From positions 1-21,243 of the IMG/VR virus record IMGVR_UViG_3300009104_000826: a stretch of DNA of 21,243 nucleotides. One strand, written 5' to 3'. The DNA comes from a virus. Shown one piece after another: positions 1-7,200 of this stretch. A program made the translations under genes and the position numbers. Position 1 is the stretch's first letter. The number at the start of each line of letters is the position of its first letter. The notes under the pieces are model-generated. The model saw only the letters and a program-made list of their open reading frames with translations. It made no database searches and had not been told where the DNA came from.

Positions 1-1187
1 CTAACTACTTCATACCCCTATATGGTAACCTCTGGTGCCTCTCCATCTCAGAGAGCGGATCATTCAAAACCACAGCACTGAACGCTGGCTCCGCCAGACT
101 CAGGGACAGGGAGGAGAAGTTAATCTACGAGGTGAGGGATATTGAATCCAGAATAGATTCATTGCGTGACAGTGGATTACAGGAAGGGGATGATGAGTTA
201 ATGGAATCCATGAACGAACTGGATAGGTACAAATCAATGCGGAGGGTACTCCCTAACAAGGCCAGTTGGGAAGCCTGTATTGACAGGATAGATGAGACAG
301 GCGGTGGCGTGTGGCTACTCTCTGAGTTTGGTGCATGGCTGGCGACACTGGAGACCGTACACAATAGGGGATTCAGGCAACATCTCACAGAATTGTATGA
401 TGTCCCTGCCTACTTTGAGGATGTAACACGCACACGTGGCAGTAAGATACTCCGCCATCCATTCGTGTCTATCTCAGGGGTATCCACAATGGAATTTTTA
501 CAGGGACTACTAGGTAAGGATGATGCAGGGTCAGGCTTCTTGGCACGATTCCTGCTGTTTAAACCACCATCTACGGATAACATTCCAAGCGCACTACCGC
601 AGAAGAAGACTAAGATTCAGGAACTACATTCGTACAGATTATTGTCCGAAATCTATAATCAACTCGACAATATCTCCGTTCCGTTAGAATATAGTTTATC
701 CGCTGATGCACAGAAACTATTTGAGGACTTCCACAATGATATGTTCTCAAGGTTTCAAGAGAGTAACGAGGGTACTAAGTCAATACTAGACCCATTTCTC
801 AAGAGGTGGTCACCCAACGTGTTGAAATCAGCGATCCTTTTCCAGTATCTACTTGATAGTGAGACCCAAACTATTAGCGATTCCGCTGTTATGGGAGGGA
901 TCTCTCTTTCTTTATATGCTGAGAAGTGTACACGTTACCTGTTTGATAGGGAACTTGGCGAGAGTGTACACCAGAACAAACAGAGAAAGCTAATTGAATA
1001 CATAGCCGTAAGGGGTGGTGCTGTAGCTAGGAGACAGCTTCTTGCATCCAGAATACTTGACGGTGGTCACAGCGAATATGATTACGTTATCACCTCTCTT
1101 GAAGAAGCAGGCAAGATTTACATGGAAAGGACTGAAGGTAAGGCAGTAGCAAGTTCAAGGATAATCTTAATGGAGCATAAGAAATGA
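1..1187 (+). CDS. DUF3987-like primase/helicase-associated protein, 5'-truncated by window edge
   Basis: The frame is open from base 3 to the TGA at 1185-1187, so the gene begins outside the window. The GTG at 132 is only the first internal start-like codon. About 394 residues are visible. A P-loop-like stretch lies at 48-74 (SESGSFKTT): the lysine and threonine are kept, but two usual glycines are Ser and Phe. A Walker-B-like strand follows (GGGVWLLSEFGAWL, about 300-345). Next comes RHPFVSISGVSTMEFLQGLL and then SGFLARFLLF. This order (P-loop, acidic strand, 'sisg.st..fl..ll', 'GflaRfl') is that of the DUF3987 family, which occurs in phage and plasmid replication proteins, often behind a primase domain. 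I infer a replication role; any primase part would be upstream. The next gene overlaps its stop by 4 nt (ATGA). Confidence 0.8.
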   Translation, partial: NYFIPLYGNLWCLSISESGSFKTTALNAGSARLRDREEKLIYEVRDIESRIDSLRDSGLQEGDDELMESMNELDRYKSMRRVLPNKASWEACIDRIDETGGGVWLLSEFGAWLATLETVHNRGFRQHLTELYDVPAYFEDVTRTRGSKILRHPFVSISGVSTMEFLQGLLGKDDAGSGFLARFLLFKPPSTDNIPSALPQKKTKIQELHSYRLLSEIYNQLDNISVPLEYSLSADAQKLFEDFHNDMFSRFQESNEGTKSILDPFLKRWSPNVLKSAILFQYLLDSETQTISDSAVMGGISLSLYAEKCTRYLFDRELGESVHQNKQRKLIEYIAVRGGAVARRQLLASRILDGGHSEYDYVITSLEEAGKIYMERTEGKAVASSRIILMEHKK

Positions 1188-1456
1188 CTAACTATAATTG
1201 GGAAAGAGAAAGAGACCATCAGGATAAATTGGAAGCCATAGAGAGTAAAAAATTAGAGGAGGGAAAACCACCTCGTCACTACGACACATCATGTATAAAG
1301 ATACAACCACTGGAATATATCATCGCAAACAATTTAGATTTTCTGGAGGGAAATATAGTTAAGTATGTAACACGCTACCCAAACAAGGGAGGGGTAGATG
1401 ATTTAATTAAAGCACGGAATTATATAGACAAGTTAATAGAAAGGGAAAGGGCATGA
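1184..1456 (+). CDS. DUF3310 family small phage protein
   Basis: This 90-aa protein matches the DUF3310 pattern along residues 31-86: HYD, then IQPLEYIIANNLDFLEGN, VKYVTRYPNKGG, DLIKARNYIDKLIE. The family is common in tailed phages next to nucleotide and replication genes. A related domain has been linked to nucleotide kinase activity in T7 gp1.7, but no kinase P-loop is visible here, so a catalytic role is not shown. The ATG overlaps the upstream stop as ATGA, with GGAG at 1172-1175 eight bases before it. Its own stop overlaps the next start in the same way. The N-terminal 30 residues are charged and unlike the family core. Confidence 0.85.
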   Translation: MTNYNWERERDHQDKLEAIESKKLEEGKPPRHYDTSCIKIQPLEYIIANNLDFLEGNIVKYVTRYPNKGGVDDLIKARNYIDKLIERERA

Positions 1457-3357
1457 CTACATTACCAACAGAGTATCAACAGTTTATTCATCTATCTCGC
1501 TACTCCAGATGGGACTACGATAAGGGCAGGCGAGAGACTTGGGAGGAGACAGTAGACAGATACTTCAACTTCTTCAAGGAACACTTACAGGATAACTATA
1601 ACTATGAGTTTAAGGAAGAGGACATCAAGGAATTAAGGGAAGCTGTCCTCCAGTTAAAGATCATGCCCTCCATGCGGTGCCTCATGACCGCAGGGCCAGC
1701 CTTGAAAAAAGAAAATGTAGCAGGATACAATTGCAGTTACGTACACGTGGACAGCATCCGCTCCTTTGATGAGATACTCTACGTACTGATGAACGGTACA
1801 GGCATAGGTTTCTCTGTAGAGAGACGCTTCACTGACAAACTCCCTGTACTACCGTATGAATTACATAAGACTGACACTACCATTATGGTAGCAGATTCAA
1901 AACTAGGATGGGCACGTGCCTTTAAGGAGTTGGTAGCCCTCATATACTCAGGTCACATACCCAAGTGGGACTTATCTAATGTGCGTGAGGCTGGTGCAAT
2001 CCTCAAAACATTTGGAGGTAGAGCCAGTGGGCCGGAACCATTAGATAATTTATTTCATTTCACAATTAAGATTGCACAGGAAGCGAGGGGTAGAAGACTT
2101 AAACCAATAGAGTGTCACGATATTGTATGCAAGATAGCAGAGGTGGTAGTAGTTGGTGGCGTAAGACGATCCGCTTTACTCAGCCTGAGTGATATTGATG
2201 ATGATGAAATGCGCTACGCAAAATCTGGTGAGTGGTGGAAAGAGAATCCACAACGTGCTTTGGCTAATAATTCTGCCAATTATCACCAAGAACCACAGGC
2301 TGGTACGTTCCTACGTGAGTGGACTGCCCTATATGATAGCAAATCTGGTGAAAGAGGTATATTTTCTACAAAAGCATCAACTCTCCAAGCAAAAAGATCT
2401 TCAGATCGCCTTGTAAACGAAGAACTATACCCCTTTGGTACTAATCCATGCTCTGAAATCATCTTGCGTTCACGGCAGTTCTGTAACTTATCTGAGGTAG
2501 TTGTCCGTTCTGGCGATAAATTAACTGATATTGCTAAGAAGGTCAGACTAGCTACGATGTTGGGTACAATTCAGTCAACCCTCACTAATTTCAAGTATTT
2601 ACCTAGGGAGTGGGTCAAGAATTGTGATGAAGAACGGCTACTTGGCGTGAGCCTGACTGGTATTATGGACAACCCACTTACTGCCAACCCCACCCCAAAG
2701 GACTTACAGTACCTTAGAAGTATAGCCATTGAAACAAACAAGGCATTTGCAGAGGAGATGCAAATCAATCCAAGTGCATCCATCACCTGTGTAAAACCAT
2801 CCGGCACTGTGTCCCAATTAGTAGACAGTGCGAGTGGTATCCACGCTCGTCACTCCCCATATTATATAAGGCGAGTACGCATGGATAGGAAAGATCCAAT
2901 GACCACGTTCATGCAGGATTTGAATTGGGTATGGGAACCAGACATCACCAAGCCTAATGACACCGTGGTGTTCTCATTCCCTATGCAGTCACCAGAGGAT
3001 TGTGTCACACGGCACAAGCAGTCTGCCATTGAACAGCTAGAGATATGGAAATTATATCAGGAACACTGGTGCCAGCATAAGCCATCCATCACCATCTCAG
3101 TCAAGGAGAATGAGTGGCTGGATGTGGGTGCATGGGTATTTAACAACTTTGAAATAATGTCAGGCGTATCATTCCTGCCACACTCAGATCATAACTACAA
3201 GCAGGCTCCCTATGAGGACTGTAACAAGCGCACCTTTAACCAACTTAATTCCAAGATGCACGAGGCTGACTGGTCTACTCTCAACCAGTACGAGGCAGAA
3301 GACTACACCATTGCCAGTCAGGAGTTAGCGTGTACCGCTGGATCATGTGAAATATAA
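1453..3357 (+). CDS. nrdJ: Class II (adenosylcobalamin-dependent) ribonucleotide reductase
   Basis: This enzyme reduces ribonucleotides to deoxyribonucleotides using a thiyl radical generated by coenzyme B12, with no second subunit. The 634-aa sequence carries every expected catalytic residue. C94 (in YNCSYVH) and C344 (FCNLSE) form the active-site redox pair. In NPCSEI, N331, C333 and E335 are the radical cysteine and its partners. C627 and C632, in the C-terminal CTAGSCEI, are the swinging-arm pair. The spacings C333-C344 (11) and C627-C632 (5) equal those of the monomeric Lactobacillus leichmannii enzyme (C408/C419, C731/C736). VKPSGTVSQL (447-456) and HARHSPYYIRRVR (464-476) are further family motifs. 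At 634 aa it is about 100 shorter than the 739-aa reference, with about 50 residues missing between the first cysteine and NPC. The start is ATGA-coupled to DUF3310. It probably supplies dNTPs for phage replication. Confidence 0.95.
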   Translation: MTTLPTEYQQFIHLSRYSRWDYDKGRRETWEETVDRYFNFFKEHLQDNYNYEFKEEDIKELREAVLQLKIMPSMRCLMTAGPALKKENVAGYNCSYVHVDSIRSFDEILYVLMNGTGIGFSVERRFTDKLPVLPYELHKTDTTIMVADSKLGWARAFKELVALIYSGHIPKWDLSNVREAGAILKTFGGRASGPEPLDNLFHFTIKIAQEARGRRLKPIECHDIVCKIAEVVVVGGVRRSALLSLSDIDDDEMRYAKSGEWWKENPQRALANNSANYHQEPQAGTFLREWTALYDSKSGERGIFSTKASTLQAKRSSDRLVNEELYPFGTNPCSEIILRSRQFCNLSEVVVRSGDKLTDIAKKVRLATMLGTIQSTLTNFKYLPREWVKNCDEERLLGVSLTGIMDNPLTANPTPKDLQYLRSIAIETNKAFAEEMQINPSASITCVKPSGTVSQLVDSASGIHARHSPYYIRRVRMDRKDPMTTFMQDLNWVWEPDITKPNDTVVFSFPMQSPEDCVTRHKQSAIEQLEIWKLYQEHWCQHKPSITISVKENEWLDVGAWVFNNFEIMSGVSFLPHSDHNYKQAPYEDCNKRTFNQLNSKMHEADWSTLNQYEAEDYTIASQELACTAGSCEI

Positions 3358-3893
3358 TGGATGTAAAAATCATAGATAATTTTTTTAGTAAGACAGCCTT
3401 TAATGATTTTAAATATGCCCTTGAAGAACCTAAGTGGGAAATTCGTCCACGGATTACACAAAAATATAACAGGGGAGCAGGGGCACAGCGTCATTTTGGA
3501 AACGAGGAGGGAGCATTTCACCTATCCCTTTATCCTGCTCATATTATTTCAAAGGAATTAGATAAGGAATACTACTGCCATAGGATGAGGTTCAGGGTTG
3601 CTTGGCTTTGTGATAACGCAGGAGTAAGACCACACATTGATGACTATGAGAATGACGGCTATAAAAACTATGACATCACAGCGGTCATCTACATGAATGA
3701 TTCAGATGGTGACCTTATTATCTATGATTGTGTTGCACCTGATCCTTATGTTGAAGGGTCAGAATATATTCGTATAACTCCAGAGAAAAACAAATGTGTA
3801 ATTATGATGAAACACTACTGGCATCATCCCTTAACCCCAAGGGAAACTGATCTAAGATACAGTATTAATATAAACCTTAAAGAATCAAAATGA
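3357..3893 (+). CDS. Putative 2-oxoglutarate/Fe(II)-dependent dioxygenase
   Basis: This 178-aa protein has the double-stranded beta-helix dioxygenase signature. The iron-binding HxD is at H93-D95 (VRPHIDDYE), a distal histidine is at H156 or H157 (YWHHPLTPRE), and ten residues later lies R167 (LRYSINI), the expected 2-oxoglutarate-binding arginine. Between them are strands typical of the prolyl-4-hydroxylase-like group (YDITAVIYMND, GDLIIYD). Such enzymes hydroxylate proteins, small molecules or nucleic-acid bases; the substrate cannot be told here. The start is TAATG, sharing one base with the reductase stop, and no Shine-Dalgarno sequence is evident, so it is probably made by re-initiation. 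Its place directly behind the reductase makes a nucleotide or DNA substrate possible, which is inference only. Confidence 0.8.
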   Translation: MDVKIIDNFFSKTAFNDFKYALEEPKWEIRPRITQKYNRGAGAQRHFGNEEGAFHLSLYPAHIISKELDKEYYCHRMRFRVAWLCDNAGVRPHIDDYENDGYKNYDITAVIYMNDSDGDLIIYDCVAPDPYVEGSEYIRITPEKNKCVIMMKHYWHHPLTPRETDLRYSININLKESK

Positions 3894-4114
3894 AAAGACT
3901 ACCAGTAAATAAATCAGACTTTAAGAAGGAGATCAGGGCATTCATTAGTGGAGGAGGTAAGATACAAAAACTGCCAGACGAAATAGAATGGGAGATGTTT
4001 CCATTTTGGGATGACAGTGCAATTGAGAGGAATAAAAATGAAAAAGGAATCCTCGACTACGAGGAAAGTCGTAAGCCTATCGGAGGAGAAGTTTTCAAGA
4101 ATGACAGAAGATGA
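3890..4114 (+). CDS. Small hypothetical protein
   Basis: This 74-aa charged protein is not recognised. It starts in an ATGA overlap with the dioxygenase stop, which supports it as the next gene of the operon. The N-terminal half contains SDFKKEIRAFISGGGKIQKL, a basic helix followed by a Gly-rich turn. The acidic and aromatic middle is EIEWEMFPFWDD. There is no signal peptide, membrane segment or cysteine. It overlaps the following small ORF by 14 nt if that gene starts at 4101. Confidence 0.7.
   Translation: MKRLPVNKSDFKKEIRAFISGGGKIQKLPDEIEWEMFPFWDDSAIERNKNEKGILDYEESRKPIGGEVFKNDRR
4082..4088 (+). promoter_or_regulatory. Shine-Dalgarno GGAGGAG for the last + strand ORF
   Basis: A near-perfect ribosome-binding sequence lies inside the end of the 74-aa gene, 12 nt before ATG 4101. 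It is the main reason to prefer that start, though the spacing is longer than usual. Confidence 0.45.
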
Positions 4115-4262
4115 GCTACTGGCTCACGTGATTGATCAGCTAGTCACACAAGTAAATCAACTAGCCGTACTGACCGCTGACTTTTCTACGAGGCTTTCTT
4201 CTGTTGAAGACGCTCTCGCATCTTCTTCAACGCCTGCTCTCTTTGACGCAACAGAGTCATAG
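4101..4262 (+). CDS. Small predicted coiled-coil protein at operon end
   Basis: This frame encodes 53 residues from ATG 4101. It is strongly heptad-like (DELLAHVIDQLVTQVNQLAV, then a second LSSVEDAL), so a short coiled coil is likely. The start at 4101 is chosen because it overlaps the previous gene by only 14 nt and follows GGAGGAG at 4082-4088, although the 12-nt spacer is long. In-frame ATGs at 4038 (behind AGAGGAA, 7-9 nt away) and 4011 would lengthen it to 74 or 83 aa but overlap the previous gene by 77 or 104 nt. The last 77 nt lie antisense to the 3' end of the giant - strand gene, so coding here is less certain than in its neighbours. Confidence 0.5.
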   Translation: MTEDELLAHVIDQLVTQVNQLAVLTADFSTRLSSVEDALASSSTPALFDATES

Positions 4263-7200
4263 GTGGTGCGCTCTTACCTACTCTCTCCTTAAACTCATTA
4301 GCCAAGTTCTGTATTTTTTCCCTGTAATCCAGAGCGGCTTCCCTAATATCTTCCGCATCTTCCTGCATTATAATCATATTGGTAAGGTCACGCTTGGCTA
4401 GTCTCTGGAGCTTCTGTAATCTGGAGTACTCGTAACGCAGTTGTTTATTCCTACCTTCTGGTACAGCAATAGGTGTAATGTTGATACCGCCTAATCGTGC
4501 CGTGGCTTGTGGTAAGGTAAACCTAGCTTCCCCCTCCTTAGTTAGCTGACCTGTAACTGCTTCATACACACGCTTCCATGCACCGTACCCCTGTCCCGGC
4601 CCTTGACCTACGCCGTGGAGCATCGGAGGCATGGTCAGGTTGAAAGCAAACCATCCAATGTCAGCGGCCTGCTCGTCCCACGTACCGAAGTCATCTACTA
4701 TAGGCTGTCTTGTAAAACTATCTCTGCCTGACATAATAGCGGAAGCCACAGTTAGGGTAGGGCTACCCATTAATCCAGCGGTACGCATGGCCTTGCCAAA
4801 ATTACCATCAAACATTTCACCTAGTACCTCAGAGAACATACCCCACGGATAGAGGTAACTCACATCAATAAACTGTACCCTGCCATTTTCATCTAGGTAA
4901 GGCCACGGTATCACAGGATATGGGCCAACACCTTCTGCTTTTTCTCTAAGGTAATCACTCATGCTCACCCTAAGCCCCTTATACTTTTCCTCATCTAGAT
5001 CATGCATCTCTTTAAACAATTCCTTAGCACTCCATCCTAGTACGTAATACGGTAGAAACTTCCATGGTTTAGTGATTATAGTTTCCATTACAATAGGAAG
5101 GACAAAGCTAACAAATGACATGAAGGGTGCTCCAAACGGTGCCTGTCTTACCCACTTAACTGACGGTAGCGGATTGCTGTAATCAAACAAATACTTCTCC
5201 GCATCGTAAGCGGCATCATTGAGCTTTACTAACTCAGCATCTGAGTACGCATCGTAATCCTTTATCTTCAGTCCGGCCTTCTCCATTTTATATTTCAACA
5301 TCATCATCTTGCCAAGCGAGTCAATCCCGCCGTAAAAATCTGAGGTAGAATCACGCAGTACATTGAACGCTCCCTTTATTGGGCCAAGTACACGCATACC
5401 TGACTTCTCTTTTGCACTCATGCGTTGCATCAGGTCTTTAAATTCCTTCTCTATCCTGCCTAGCTCTGCGTTGCTGAAGTTACCAGCGGTCAGACCTAGG
5501 TCTTTAGAAAGCTGGTGTAGTTTACCACCATGCTTACCCATCTTCCGCATATCGGCGAGGGAGGAAAGCATCAGTCCCGGCATCCTATAGAAAGGAACGT
5601 CACCCAAGTTCATTAGTGTCAGGTTAGAAATGAAGTTACGTACCCACGATGGTGGATTGGCGGAGACCTTTGACCATTTCCACAGACGGTTATAGTCACC
5701 TATCTTACCGCCGTCACCGAACACACTCTCTGCCAGTGAGATATCACCTGTCGCCATGTTCATACTGCCGAAGATATCCTGCGCTATCTCCTTGCGTACC
5801 ACCATGCCAGCGAGTTGTCCATACTTAGGTGTTGCTGGTACCTGAGAGTAGAGTTTAGGATCAATCTTACCCTGTGTCTTTTCCATCTGCGCTTCCGCTT
5901 GCTTCCTCATATCCATAGTTAAATCTTTAACCATCTTGGTTTCTGCCTCACTAATATCAAGCAGTTGTGATTGCTTTAGAATCCTATCTGATTCGTTAGC
6001 TAACCAATAAGCGGAGACTGGACTACCTTCTGTGTCCACCAACTCTAATTGTTTCTGGAGATCGACACTGGCGGTGAAACTTTTCATCTTGCCTAGGACA
6101 TCGTACTGTACGAGGGAGGTAGGCAGTACCCAATTCTTATTCCCTGCAATAGTCTTGAGCCAGTCGATGATAGCGATGTCCTTCTGTGGTACAGCCACGG
6201 CTTTGCTGGCTAGGTAACCGGGGTCTTGTATCTCACCCAAGATCAGCTTGCGTATCCCCTCTGGAATATCCTTACGGCCTATGAGGTATGACATATCCAA
6301 GCCTAGCCCACCCTTAGTGGACGCTTTCCTGAAATTTTCCTCACCCAATAGGTACTTGAGGTATACCCTAGGGAGGTATTCACCTTCATGAAGTTCTTTA
6401 GTTTTTTGCTTCATGAGTTTGCGCTCGACTAGCATGTTACCTATCTCGTTGATCCTCTTCTTGGCAGAGAGAGCGGCCTGTCGCTCATTCAAATTTGAAA
6501 TCCTATTGGGATCAAAGTCCTTAGTGGTGAGGTACTTAAAAATCAAGTCCTTCTGCTTAGACTTCTTGAGTGCATCGTACAGCTTCTTGCCTGCCGTTTC
6601 TGCACTGGTAATTATGCCCTTCACCCTGCGCCTCAGAGCCTTATATTGAGCAGAGTCGGGGAGCGTACCTTGAGACACCAGACGCTTGGTTAGCCTGTCC
6701 GCAAATGGCTGAGTTGCCTGTGTCCATCTGGTAAATGGATTCCAACTACGTGTATCAATAGCATGTTTAGCTACACGTGACATCAGCACCTTGGAAGAGC
6801 GGACATTCCCTCTTGGATTTAGTATTGCTTCTGGCGTGAGGTCTTTCCTAGTAGGCTTGGCATCGTATATAGCACGTGCTTCCTTGCTGATAGTAACCTT
6901 ATCTCCTAGCTTCCTAGCAACTATACCACGTGATGTAACAGGCTTTGCCGTTACTCTTCTAACATTAGTTAATGGATAGCCATACTTAACCTTACCTCGT
7001 TTAATATCATAGTCTGATCCAGTCTTAACGAGATGCTTAGACTGATCCTTCTTAAACTCTGCACGGTTGTTGTATACCATTGGCTCACCCACGGTCATGT
7101 AGCCTACCAGTTGGGCTGGCCCCTTACCTGTACTGACTATACCAACTTCACTGCCTACATATTTCCTGAGACTATCGGTGTCTCTGGTTTCCATGGTCTT

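Noticed and set aside
125-388. 87-aa open frame on the - strand at the left edge
   Set aside because: It lies wholly antisense to the DUF3987-like coding region and is Ser-rich shadow sequence.
2189-2416. 75-aa + strand frame inside the reductase gene
   Set aside because: It overlaps the strongly conserved reductase frame completely.
4011-4037. Earlier start (ATG 4011) for the last small + strand ORF
   Set aside because: It would overlap the preceding gene by 104 nt and has no clear ribosome-binding site. ATG 4101 fits the compact layout better, though ATG 4038 cannot be excluded.
4200-4230. Possible hairpin GAAGA...TCTTC at the convergent junction
   Set aside because: The stem is only 5 bp with a 10-nt loop and no T-run, so it is not a convincing terminator.
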